NCBI GenBank assembly: GCA_016712675.1
Contig: JADJQR010000001.1
Location: forward strand, 4,526,001 to 4,590,000
Direction of reading: 5' to 3'
DNA: 64,000 nt
Source: a bacterium
Lineage (GTDB): Bacteria; Krumholzibacteriota; Krumholzibacteriia; LZORAL124-64-63
In this document: in pieces, positions 35,601 through 43,805 of the stretch
Position numbering within the stretch: the first letter of the stretch is position 1
Layout of the letters: each line of letters starts with the position of its first letter
Made by a program: the position numbers and the translations under genes
Notes under the pieces: generated by a model
The model's database searches: none
What the model saw: the letters and a program-made list of their open reading frames with translations, nothing else
Told to the model about the DNA's origin: nothing

Positions 35601-38472
35601 GGTCGTAGCCGACACTTTCGGGCTGCCGCTCCACCCGCAGCCACGGGATGTCTTCCTTCACGATCAGGCCGCTGAACGGGCTGTTGAACTTCACGCGCAG
35701 CGCCGCCGGCTGCGGTTGGGTGCCGACCGGGACCGAGACCGTGAAGTCCTCCGGATCCACCGTCAGCGGCGCCACCACGAACGACCACACCGGCCCGACC
35801 ACGTCGCCGGTCAGCCTGACCTGGTCCACGCGCCAGTAGTAGCGCTGCTCCCAGCGAAGGTCAGCGTCCAGGGCGACGGTGGTCTCCGTGACTTCGCCCA
35901 GCGACAACGGCGAACCCGGCTGCGCCGTGGCCACCGCGCTCGAGTCGGGCCCGAAGTAGGCGTGGTAGCGCAGTGCCGCCGGCTGCTGGTCCCACGACAG
36001 CGACGACAGCGACGCCAGCACCGCCGACCTGTCCGCGGGCACCGGGTTGAGCCCCGGACCTGGAACGTCCGCGATGTCGCTCATCGGGATCATCTGCACC
36101 GACCCGGTGCTCCCGTCGTACAGGAACACCTTCGTCTGGTCCGCCGACACGGCGATGACCTGCGTCGTGACAGGCAGCGCATGGATCGCCTGGCCGGTAT
36201 GCGTGTTGTAGACGGCGCTCGACGAGAACGCCAGGTCGCCATGCAGCGTCGTCGCGTGGATCTCGCCGCCCAGGCGGCCCAGCTCGTTCAGGTCCGCGTC
36301 GTACATGTAGCCGCCCATCCAGAACAGGCGCGACCCGTCCGCGCTCATCACCAGGTTCCGCGACCCGTAGCCGTGGACGAGGCTCTCGGCCACCTGCACG
36401 GGAGCGTCGTTGGCCAGCGAGTACTTCTGGATCGTGGCGCCCGACGAGTTGTTGTCGCAGTGGTAGTACCAGCTGCCCGTCGGGTCGATCTCGCCATCGC
36501 CTTCGCGCACGAACCACGTGTTCAGCTCACGGCCGGTGGCCGTGTCCACGATGTGGATGTCGATCCACTGGTCCTCTTCCTCGTAGTACAGCCGCCCCGG
36601 CCGGCCCGCGTTGAGCTTGTAGACGTCGCTGCCCAGAACCAGCGGCGGCAGCTCCGTCTGCGTCGCCAGGTCCACCACCCGCGTGTTCCCCCGCAGCCAG
36701 TTCGACACGTACAGTCGGCCCTCGCCGTAGTTGATCGTCAGGTCCGTGGCGTTCGAGCCGATCGGCAGGACCTTGTCGATGGTCCCGGTCGCCGCGTTGA
36801 TGAACACCAGCCGCGCATCGTTCGTCACGCCCGTCCCCGTGTGCAGGCCGTAGACCCACGGCCGGTCCCGGTCCGCCAGGAGCTTCGTCAGCACCAGGTG
36901 GAACAGGTCCAGCGTGACGGGAACCTCCACCTCGTATCCGGACCAGGAGAACCCGAGCAGGCCCGTGTAGCTGCCAGCCGTCAGACCCGCCGGCTCCAGC
37001 ACCACCTGCAGGTGGTCGTAGCCAACGCTTTCGGGCTGCCGCTCCACCCGCAGCCACGGGATGTCTTCCTTCACGATCAGGCCGCTGAACGGGCTGTTGA
37101 ACTTCACGCGCAGCGCCGCCGGCTGCGGTTGGGTGCCGACCGGGACCGAGACCGTGAAGTCCTGCGGATCCACCGTCAGCGGCGCCACCACGAACGACCA
37201 CACCGGCCCGACCACGTCGCCGGTCAGCCCGACCTGGTCCACGCGCCAGTAGTAGCGCTGCTCCCAGCGAAGGTCAGCGTCCAGGGCGACGGTGGTCTCC
37301 GTGACTTCGCCCAGCGACAGCGGCGAACCCGGCTGCGCCGTGGCCACCGCGCTCGAGTCGGGCCCGAAGTAGGCGCGGTAGCGCAACGCCGCCGGCTGCT
37401 GGTCCCACGACAGCGACGACAGCGACGCCAGCACCGCCGACCTGTCTGCGGGCACCGGGTTGAGCCCCGGACCTGGAACGTCCGCGATCTCGCTCATCGG
37501 GATCCGGTCGATCGCGCCGGTGCCCGGATTCAGGTACAGCAGAGCCGATTGGTCGCCGGCCACCGCCATCACCTGGGTCGTGACCGGCAACGTGTACACG
37601 ACCGCCCCGGTGTGCACGTTGTACACGCGGCTCGACGAGAACGCCAGGTCACCATGCAGCGTCGTCGCGTGGATCTCGCCGCCCAGGCGGCCCAGCTCGT
37701 TCAGGTCCGCGTCGTACACGTAGCCGCCCATCCAGAACAGGCGCGACCCGTCCGCGCTCATCACCAGATTGCGCGTGCCGTAGGGACGCTCGAGGCTCTC
37801 GGCCACCTCCACCGCGGAGTTCGCCGAGATGTCGTACTTGTGGATGGATGCGTTCGAGATGTTGTTGTCACAGTGGTAGTACCAGCGACCCGTCGGGTCG
37901 ATCTCGCCGTCACCTTCGCGCACGAACCACGAATGCAGGTTCGCTCCCGTGGTCGAGTTCACGGCGCGGATGTCGATCCACTGGTCCTCTTCCTCGTAGT
38001 ACAGCCGCCCCGGCCGGCCCGCGTTGAGCTTGTAGACGTCGCTGCCCAGAAGCAGCGGCGGCAGCTCCGTCTGCGTCGCCAGGTCCACCACCCGCGTCTC
38101 GGCGCGTCCCCAGTTGGTCACGTAGAGACGGTCTTCGCCGTAGCTGATCGTCAGATCGGTCGGCGAGGTGCCGATGGGGATGTCGTTGACCACCTGTCCG
38201 GTGTCCGTGCTGATGAAGAGGAGGCGCGCGGCGCCGACGCCACCCCCGCCGGCATCGATGGCATAGACGAGCGGCCGCTCGCGATCAGCGAGCATCTTCA
38301 CGGGCGCCCAGGCGGGCATGTGCACGTCATCGGTAGCCGGCTCGGGGCTCACGGCCCGGGAAGTGATGGGCAAGCCCGCGACCCAGGCCAGCACGATCGC
38401 CATCAGGACGGCCGAGCCAATGGACGGGTGATGGTGACGGCGGCCATGGCGCATCCCGAATCCTCGGTTCAT
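32689..38472 (-). CDS. Giant repeat protein with four propeller units and a sorting module
   Basis: 1927 residues from an ATG with GGGAG 7 bp upstream (MNRGFGMRHGRRHHHPSIGS), followed by a signal peptide. Four YVTN-like propeller units follow, each with LPIGSNATDLTINYGEGRLY-type and SRNLVMSADGSRLFWMGGY-type motifs. They are separated by a fibronectin/BACON-like linker (SLSWDQQPAALRYRAYFGPD). Units 2 and 3 are almost identical at DNA level (1413-bp period); units 1 and 4 diverge. The C-terminus has HPNPFNPETTVEF ... SGVYVLRLWSEQ ... RKMTLVR, the sorting module. It is probably a long surface fibre or adhesin. Confidence 0.85.
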   Translation of the reverse strand: MNRGFGMRHGRRHHHPSIGSAVLMAIVLAWVAGLPITSRAVSPEPATDDVHMPAWAPVKMLADRERPLVYAIDAGGGGVGAARLLFISTDTGQVVNDIPIGTSPTDLTISYGEDRLYVTNWGRAETRVVDLATQTELPPLLLGSDVYKLNAGRPGRLYYEEEDQWIDIRAVNSTTGANLHSWFVREGDGEIDPTGRWYYHCDNNISNASIHKYDISANSAVEVAESLERPYGTRNLVMSADGSRLFWMGGYVYDADLNELGRLGGEIHATTLHGDLAFSSSRVYNVHTGAVVYTLPVTTQVMAVAGDQSALLYLNPGTGAIDRIPMSEIADVPGPGLNPVPADRSAVLASLSSLSWDQQPAALRYRAYFGPDSSAVATAQPGSPLSLGEVTETTVALDADLRWEQRYYWRVDQVGLTGDVVGPVWSFVVAPLTVDPQDFTVSVPVGTQPQPAALRVKFNSPFSGLIVKEDIPWLRVERQPESVGYDHLQVVLEPAGLTAGSYTGLLGFSWSGYEVEVPVTLDLFHLVLTKLLADRDRPWVYGLHTGTGVTNDARLVFINAATGTIDKVLPIGSNATDLTINYGEGRLYVSNWLRGNTRVVDLATQTELPPLVLGSDVYKLNAGRPGRLYYEEEDQWIDIHIVDTATGRELNTWFVREGDGEIDPTGSWYYHCDNNSSGATIQKYSLANDAPVQVAESLVHGYGSRNLVMSADGSRLFWMGGYMYDADLNELGRLGGEIHATTLHGDLAFSSSAVYNTHTGQAIHALPVTTQVIAVSADQTKVFLYDGSTGSVQMIPMSDIADVPGPGLNPVPADRSAVLASLSSLSWDQQPAALRYHAYFGPDSSAVATAQPGSPLSLGEVTETTVALDADLRWEQRYYWRVDQVRLTGDVVGPVWSFVVAPLTVDPEDFTVSVPVGTQPQPAALRVKFNSPFSGLIVKEDIPWLRVERQPESVGYDHLQVVLEPAGLTAGSYTGLLGFSWSGYEVEVPVTLDLFNLVLTKLLADRDRPWVYGLHTGTGVTNDARLVFINAATGTIDKVLPIGSNATDLTINYGEGRLYVSNWLRGNTRVVDLATQTELPPLVLGSDVYKLNAGRPGRLYYEEEDQWIDIHIVDTATGRELNTWFVREGDGEIDPTGSWYYHCDNNSSGATIQKYSLANDAPVQVAESLVHGYGSRNLVMSADGSRLFWMGGYMYDADLNELGRLGGEIYATTLHGDLAFSSSRVYNTHTGAVVYTLPVTTQVIAVSADQTKVFLYNGGTGSVQMIPMSDIADVPGPGHNPVPADGSTVVLPVVRLSWDLDPAAIGYDVYAGCDSTAVAGGDVGDVVYLGRVSGAHIDFPSSPALGSTCYWRLDGIGLNGVARGAVWSFKVFPLSVEPGSLALALPTSLPEYRTTLVIGAEAMAGVEAWSATSAAPWLDLDAPGGSAGATLELRIDPAVAGVGEHLATVVIEAGGESYELPVSLQAFVMQITQMVADQQRGRIYALHPGGNTVDDDLLVVYDMLTRRVIRALPIGGNVTDMTVHQPDGRLYVTNWLRNVTRVIDLNTMTELPPLQLGADVYRINALGAGRLVVEEEDQWISAGIIDTQTGATLSSTLLREGDGAADPTGAWYYHCDNNISNAAVHKYATGSGTLAQVAVSPQHPYGSRNLVMSADGSRLFWRGYVYDANLRELGYLGGEVKWANEDGSRALIGSTIYDVAAFSPVSQLAFTPTAMALGESPAVAYAFDPDSGLIEAVFFDQVAVELSGFRAERLGNTVRVSWETSGAESGSSYRVERRTAAGQPDKVLSALVSEGNSWHVLDGEVGSASREYWLIVSYASGQVVEYGPAMVTAVPTVLALQGNHPNPFNPETTVEFTTNQEGPVRLQVFDLRGALVATLVDTRLPAGWHEAAWSGVDDRGQPMTSGVYVLRLWSEQGVRSRKMTLVR
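34615..37440 (-). repeat. 1413-bp tandem duplication inside the giant repeat gene
   Basis: Sequence at about 34615-36027 matches 36028-37440 with only scattered substitutions over 1413 bp (471 codons). For example, the stretches around 35114-35788 and 36527-37201 align at exactly this offset. Identity is far higher than between these units and units 1 or 4, implying recent duplication or gene conversion. Confidence 0.85.
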
Positions 38473-38861
38473 GTGCTTCTCCCTGCTTGATGACATCGCA
38501 CCCATAGATGCGATCGCGAAGGCTGGACTACCCGTGCGCCAAAGCGTGGTCGACGGGTCTGACCGGCAAAGGTGGTTTGTGCTTCCGGTTCGGAGTTCAC
38601 GGGTCATTCTAGCACGTCCAAACCCGGGCGATGATCGGTTTGCGTTTGGCGAACTGACGGTACGGCATCGCGGATTGGAGCAGTGCGCGCGGGGCGTGGC
38701 CTTGGCCATCGCGGCAAATCACAGTCACGCGCTGTGAGATTGGTGTGGATGGTTCGAAGGGAGAGCGCTCGCCCCCGCACCTGCTGATGCTACAATGGCA
38801 GATGCTGCGGGGTGCCCCTCAACGCGGTTTCCTCACGAACTCCACCCAGGAGGCTGATGAC
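38473..38861. other. Divergent intergenic region with probable promoter
   Basis: 389 bp between the giant repeat gene (minus) and a lipoprotein gene (plus). The minus strand carries an extended -10 (TGCTAGAAT). AGGAGG for the plus-strand gene is at 38848-38853. No gene is seen. Confidence 0.6.
38606..38614 (-). promoter_or_regulatory. Extended -10 promoter candidate for the giant repeat gene
   Basis: TGC followed by TAGAAT on the minus strand, about 130 bp upstream of the start codon. No convincing -35 is present, as often with extended -10 promoters. Confidence 0.4.
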
Positions 38862-39722
38862 ATGCCCCGATTCCCGCACCTGGTGCTCCCCTGTGCCCTG
38901 CTGCTGGCGCTCGCGCTCGCGGGTTGCGGCGATGACGGTCCCGAGCCCGTCGTGGTGCCATTCGCGCTCGAGCTCGCGATCCGGGATCCGGCTGGCCGTC
39001 CGGTGCCGAACCTCGAGGCCAAGCTGCACGTGCCCCTCCCGGGCTTCCCCGTATCGGCGGCCAAACCCCAGACCACCATCCAGTTCTCGATCCCCGAGGC
39101 GGCGCACGTCGCCCTGAACGTCTACGATCTGGAGGGACGATTCACGCGCACGTTGTGGGACGCCGACATGACTGCTGGCGTGCGCATGATCGCGGCGACC
39201 GGCGGCCAGGAGGAGGACTTCGCGCCGGGCTCCCGCATCCACCGCTACGAACTGGTGGCCACCGTCGACGGCACCGAGACGTTCCGCGACAGCAAGTACA
39301 TGTCGATCTATACCTCGATCGACGTTGACCAGCAGCCGGTGCTGGGCATCAGCGATCAGGACGGCCTCATCAGGTTCACCGACAAGACCCACTTCCCCTT
39401 CCTGTACGAGCTTGGTCCGCAGCCGATGGTGGACGAGAACGGGAATCCCGCCGGCACCTTCGAGTTCAGCGACGTCGCGATCATCCGGCTCTACGACCAG
39501 GTTGCGGGGCTGTACCTGAACCACGAGGTGCTCATCACTGACGGTGCCAACGTGCGGACGCTCATCTGGGATGTCGAGAAGGCCGTTCGGGATGTCGGTG
39601 GAGCGATGGCGGGGCCGGCCGCGGTTGCGGCGGCCGTCGTGGAGATCGACACGCCGGCTTCGGCGGCCATTCCACCGCTGGAGTACGAGCTGCGCCAGAA
39701 CGTGCCGAATCCGTTCAACTGA
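38862..39722 (+). CDS. Lipoprotein ending in a truncated sorting motif
   Basis: 286 residues from an ATG with AGGAGG 8 bp upstream. The lipobox is LALAGC. Residues about 55-115 contain a FlgD-like module in an internal position (KPQTTIQFSIPEAAHVALNV, then YDLEGRFTRTLWD). The protein stops right after LRQNVPNPFN, where sorting modules normally continue with PxTxI and about 70 more residues. Either the C-terminal module was lost by a stop or deletion, or the protein is a circularly rearranged version in which the internal module supplies the missing part. It converges with the lanthipeptide genes. Confidence 0.65.
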   Translation: MPRFPHLVLPCALLLALALAGCGDDGPEPVVVPFALELAIRDPAGRPVPNLEAKLHVPLPGFPVSAAKPQTTIQFSIPEAAHVALNVYDLEGRFTRTLWDADMTAGVRMIAATGGQEEDFAPGSRIHRYELVATVDGTETFRDSKYMSIYTSIDVDQQPVLGISDQDGLIRFTDKTHFPFLYELGPQPMVDENGNPAGTFEFSDVAIIRLYDQVAGLYLNHEVLITDGANVRTLIWDVEKAVRDVGGAMAGPAAVAAAVVEIDTPASAAIPPLEYELRQNVPNPFN

Positions 39723-39764
39723 GGAGCGCGGTTGTTCGCCCGCGATTCCGTCCGGCACCGAAAT

Positions 39765-40364
39765 CTACTGAAGTACCTGTCTCAGGCCGGGAATAAGCGT
39801 CAGGATCAGCGGTGGCGAGCCGACGGAGACGATCAGACTACAGGGGGAACTCCCGATCGACGCGGTCTTGACCCGGTCATCAAGAACGGCGTGCACCAGC
39901 ACGACGGCACCGGTTGATTCGGTGCTTGTCGGCGACAGATTCCTGCGGATTCGCTGGACTTCGGGATCGTCAGAGGGCCTCACGGAAACCGCCGTCAGTG
40001 TAGCGGCCAACTGGCGCGTAGGATCGATATAGGGTAGAACGATTGCCTTCTGCCCCACTTTGAGCGTTGATTCCAGATACCCGGGGAGCAGCGCAGCAAC
40101 GGCCTCACCGGACCCGTTCCGGGGTGTACTCGACGTGTCCTCGCCGGCCAGGAACCCATTGCCACTGACCCTGATATCGGTCGTTACCAATGACAGTGCT
40201 ACCATGGCGATGATGAAGCAAAGGCAGACAACCACGAACACGATGCCGATCCAACCAGGCGCCCGCTGAAGCGTATTCACATTGCGCGTTCTCGGAGCGC
40301 TAAGCCGCTCCCAGGCTTCCGTGCGGAAGATGCCGGTGATCTCGCGGTTCTGATCTTCCTTCAT
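39765..40364 (-). CDS. Short HlyD-like membrane fusion protein of the lanthipeptide locus
   Basis: 199 residues. One transmembrane segment (about 39-60, IGIVFVVVCLCFIIAMVALS) follows a cytoplasmic N-terminus (EITGIFRTEAWERLS). The remaining about 140 residues are beta-rich (VSGNGFLAGEDTSS, LPGYLESTLKVGQKAIVLPY), like the barrel portion of HlyD-type adaptors of peptidase ABC transporters. The usual long coiled-coil hairpin is missing, so the protein is about half normal length. It starts 27 bp after lanB on the same strand. It probably partners the C39 ABC exporter encoded at 45869. Confidence 0.6.
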   Translation of the reverse strand: MKEDQNREITGIFRTEAWERLSAPRTRNVNTLQRAPGWIGIVFVVVCLCFIIAMVALSLVTTDIRVSGNGFLAGEDTSSTPRNGSGEAVAALLPGYLESTLKVGQKAIVLPYIDPTRQLAATLTAVSVRPSDDPEVQRIRRNLSPTSTESTGAVVLVHAVLDDRVKTASIGSSPCSLIVSVGSPPLILTLIPGLRQVLQ

Positions 40365-40391
40365 GTGTTGCCGACTCCGGATCGGTTGGCC

Positions 40392-43300
40392 TCAAGACCG
40401 GTTCTTCCGGCGAGCGATGGCTGAAGCATACTCGCGACTCAGGAAGTTGTAGAGCAGTAGTTCGTGTGCCCGCGCCTCGGCACGGAACATCCGGTTGGCG
40501 TGCATATGCGAGAAGCTGGCAGCAAGGCGCCCTAGCGACAGCGGAAGGTCTCCGGCCGTTCGGGACTCACGCAAGGAGGCGGCGGCTCCGCTCCAGGCTC
40601 GGCCGCGCTTCTCGAATATCGCCTGTCCCGCCTGCAGGGCCTCACCCAAGATGGCTCCGCGCTTCTCGCCGACACCCGCCTGACGAAGGACCTCTCCGAT
40701 CTCATCACCTTTGGCCAAGCCTGCCTTGACCAACATTCGCATCTTCCGGTACTTGTCGCCGAGCGCCTTGGCCAGGTAGTCGTGGCCACCGAATTCGAGA
40801 AACATCGATTCCGCCGGAGCCGCCAAGGCCGCGAGTTTCGCCTCGACGTCGAATCCGAAGTCGTCAAGTATGGCGTTCACGCCCTGCACCGCGAGCAGCC
40901 AACGCGCTTCAATGCCCTCGTCGCCATTGACGGACGAGAGTGCGGCACCGACGGCCTCGCTATCGGCGAAGAAGAACTGCTCGGAACATTCAGTGCCGAC
41001 CAGGCCTCCGTACCGCCTCAATTCCCGGTCATAGGTGTCAAGCTGGATCCGGGCAATCGTTCCCCGCTGGAAATGCGCCTGACTGGCCTGCGTAAGCAGC
41101 GGAACGACCTCAGAGATCAGCCGCTCTGGAACGCCGGCCAAGCGGAATCTGAGATGCCACTGCGGATCCCCGTACCGAATGAAGAACCAATGTGTGGCCG
41201 CCTTCGTGGCCAGAGCTTGCCGAGCGACGGGGATGACGACTTGCTGGAGGATCTCGTCAGCGACCGATGGCCCGCAGTAGAGCTTGAAGTAGAGCCATTC
41301 GCTCCCCGGTGCGAAACTGCGGATGGGGATGTTCTCCGGAAAGGGCCGCCTATTCCTGTCGGAGCCGGCGAACATCGGCAGCGTGGGGTCAGCGGTCGCG
41401 TCCGGCGTCGCATTGTAGGGAATGATGAATTGGCTGCAGTATCCGGCGCCGTCCCCTTCGACGATGAGATCGTCCGTGAGGGGATACAGCTCTTCCAGCG
41501 TCACCGAGGGTCGCCTTCTCGTGAGACTCCGGAAGACATCAACACTGAGCACGTTTTCCAGGTCGATCGGCATGGCGTTGTCGCCGTCGACAAGTTGGAC
41601 GTAACGGGGCATCTTCAGCCTGTCCCGGATCTCTTGCACGGCGATGAAGCCGGCATCAGAATCGAGATCGGCCAGTTCCTTGAGATCATCGAAGGCCAGC
41701 GCCCAGGTCGCCAGGGCAAAAACAAACCGCCCGCACCGAACGCGCGGCAACGCGCGCGCATACCGGATCGGTCCCCAGGTCCAACCCGGCAAGACGGGGT
41801 GGTACTGGTTCTGCAAGGAGCACAGGAACTTGTAGATCCCCAGGCCGAACGCGCGGTAGTTGTGCGCAGTTGACATCCGGGGAATCACCTCGCGATCCAG
41901 GGACTTCGAGCGGAGCACCACCCAGTCGCGGCGCACCGACACCAGAAGGTCATCCACTGGAATCTGCTTGTCCGCCGCCGCCGAGGAGCATCCGAGATAA
42001 GGGATCTCGTGAGCACGCAAGTTGGGGCGGTAGAGGATGTTCCCCATTCTTCCTTGTGGCAGGTGGACAACTTCAGCGAACACCGCGTCCGGCCAGAGAG
42101 CTTCCTCGCGCTGCAGGTGCGCCTCTACGGATTCCTGGAGATTCTTGTTCAACTCGCAGAAGCGGCCGAGCATGTTCGCGCCCGAAGGGCCCGAAATCGA
42201 ACCGAGATGCAACGAAACGTCAGCGGCGATGCCCGGGTCGGCGCCGGGTTTCCCGATCACGTTCACGACAACGGAGAATGCGTCGGGAAGAGACACCGGA
42301 TTGGACCGATTGTAGCGGCGTATCTCCTCTTCCGTCACGTTCAGTTCATTCACATCCCCCGCCCAGAACTCACCGAGTCGCATCAGCAGATGGCGATGCC
42401 AGGGCGTCCAGGCGTCCTTGGGATCCTGCGGGACGCCATCGAGTGGAATCCCGGCCAGGATGGGCGAACCTGCCGCGGCCGGCGAATTCGACACGCCGTA
42501 GCCAACGCCGGACTCCTCGTCCAATGCCGTGAAGAGCGGCACCTCCTGATCGCCGTATCGTTCCAGGAAATCGCGCCTGAAGGTCTCAAGGGGTGTTTCG
42601 CGGCGCGCGATTCCGCAATGGGCCAGCAACTTCACGCCGCGCATGACCTCTTTCGTCACGCGGCGGGACAGGGTGGCTTCATGCATGGGCTTCCACATGT
42701 CGACCTGGATCAGGCGATTCAAGTCGAAGTCGACCGGAAGTTCAGCAAGCTCCGTCGCCAGCTTTCGATACCGGGCCGTCCCGCTGCCAAGTGGCCGAGC
42801 ATCGATATCTGCAAGTTCCGCTCTGCAGGTCGTCAGCACCTGCTGGAATCGTCCAGCGCTGCCGATTCTTTCCAGCTGGCGGAGCATCCGGTCGAGCGGA
42901 TCGGCGCCTGTGACCGTGAGCTCGAGTTCGGACACAAGGATCTTCGCCGCGACGAGTTCTTGGAGGTACTCGACAGCCTCTTCGGTCTCGATTTCGGGTT
43001 CCGATTGTGCCAGGGACCGGATCAGGTCGGCCTGGGTGGCGCCCCCGCGGGCTCGGGCCAAGACAAGCTCGAGGTATTCGTCCGATTCGACGGACACCAG
43101 ATGATGTGTTCGTCCCCGGCCAGTGATCCGACTCTCCGTGTAGCGGAGTTTGCCATCGCCGCCATACAAGCTGTTGTTCGGGAATAGCAGAAGTTCCTTC
43201 TGGACATCCAAATCCAGTGTCAGGTGCTGGACGATCTTGTCCAGATACTCCATGTCCAGACGTGAACGCCGCAAGTAGCCGACACGGTCAGCCAGGCGGA

Positions 43301-43805
43301 GATCGGTCGCATTCCCGACTTCAACCAGCGAACAGCCGGCAAACAACCCGAATGGCGTCGAGCGGCAGGTAAGCCTCTGAAAGTACTTCGCGACTGCACG
43401 CTCGATTCTCTCGGAGCCCACACCCTTGTGGTCCTTCAGCCAGGCCTGCAGCGACGATTCCAGATCCGGAGACGCCAGGAAGACGGATTCGACAAGGGCC
43501 GGGTTCTGAAACTGGGCCCTGAGCCGCTGCCGAACGACGTTCCTGTCCGCAGCCAGGGCCCGGACAACGTCTTCATTCGAAATCTCCTGGCTGTCATCCG
43601 CCGCAACTGGCTCCCGGCCTCGTCCATTCCCGCCCGTCCTATCTGCCAGCAGCGGGCGGGCGAGCAACCCCTCGCCCCACCGCAAGAACTCCTGCATCGG
43701 CAACTGTGGCGTCCGGAGCACCGCGAATCCGGCGTCCGTGAACTTGCGGTCGACAGTCCGACCCTTTGCCGCCACAGGTCGGTCTTCGTTGTGGTCATCC
43801 GACAC
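40392..43805 (-). CDS. lanB: Class I lanthipeptide dehydratase (LanB)
   Basis: 1137 residues, a full-length LanB with both domains. The N-terminal glutamylation domain (about 1-800) includes KYFQRLTCRSTPFGLFAGCS, RRSRLDMEYLDKIVQHLTLD and KVEH-like segments. The C-terminal elimination domain (about 830-1130) has ATHWFFIRYGDPQWHLRFRL and QLDTYDRELRRYGGL. LanB uses glutamyl-tRNA to activate Ser/Thr of the precursor peptide and eliminates glutamate to give dehydro-residues. The start is a GTG overlapping the lanC stop by 11 bp, so translation is coupled. No frameshift is seen. Confidence 0.9.
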   Translation of the reverse strand: MSDDHNEDRPVAAKGRTVDRKFTDAGFAVLRTPQLPMQEFLRWGEGLLARPLLADRTGGNGRGREPVAADDSQEISNEDVVRALAADRNVVRQRLRAQFQNPALVESVFLASPDLESSLQAWLKDHKGVGSERIERAVAKYFQRLTCRSTPFGLFAGCSLVEVGNATDLRLADRVGYLRRSRLDMEYLDKIVQHLTLDLDVQKELLLFPNNSLYGGDGKLRYTESRITGRGRTHHLVSVESDEYLELVLARARGGATQADLIRSLAQSEPEIETEEAVEYLQELVAAKILVSELELTVTGADPLDRMLRQLERIGSAGRFQQVLTTCRAELADIDARPLGSGTARYRKLATELAELPVDFDLNRLIQVDMWKPMHEATLSRRVTKEVMRGVKLLAHCGIARRETPLETFRRDFLERYGDQEVPLFTALDEESGVGYGVSNSPAAAGSPILAGIPLDGVPQDPKDAWTPWHRHLLMRLGEFWAGDVNELNVTEEEIRRYNRSNPVSLPDAFSVVVNVIGKPGADPGIAADVSLHLGSISGPSGANMLGRFCELNKNLQESVEAHLQREEALWPDAVFAEVVHLPQGRMGNILYRPNLRAHEIPYLGCSSAAADKQIPVDDLLVSVRRDWVVLRSKSLDREVIPRMSTAHNYRAFGLGIYKFLCSLQNQYHPVLPGWTWGPIRYARALPRVRCGRFVFALATWALAFDDLKELADLDSDAGFIAVQEIRDRLKMPRYVQLVDGDNAMPIDLENVLSVDVFRSLTRRRPSVTLEELYPLTDDLIVEGDGAGYCSQFIIPYNATPDATADPTLPMFAGSDRNRRPFPENIPIRSFAPGSEWLYFKLYCGPSVADEILQQVVIPVARQALATKAATHWFFIRYGDPQWHLRFRLAGVPERLISEVVPLLTQASQAHFQRGTIARIQLDTYDRELRRYGGLVGTECSEQFFFADSEAVGAALSSVNGDEGIEARWLLAVQGVNAILDDFGFDVEAKLAALAAPAESMFLEFGGHDYLAKALGDKYRKMRMLVKAGLAKGDEIGEVLRQAGVGEKRGAILGEALQAGQAIFEKRGRAWSGAAASLRESRTAGDLPLSLGRLAASFSHMHANRMFRAEARAHELLLYNFLSREYASAIARRKNRS

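Noticed and set aside
33709-38490. A 1593-codon plus-strand ORF antisense to the giant propeller gene
   Set aside because: It mirrors the repeats of the minus-strand gene, is rich in RVVHV/HPEQ-like low-complexity peptide, and has no signal or known fold. High GC content makes long antisense frames common.
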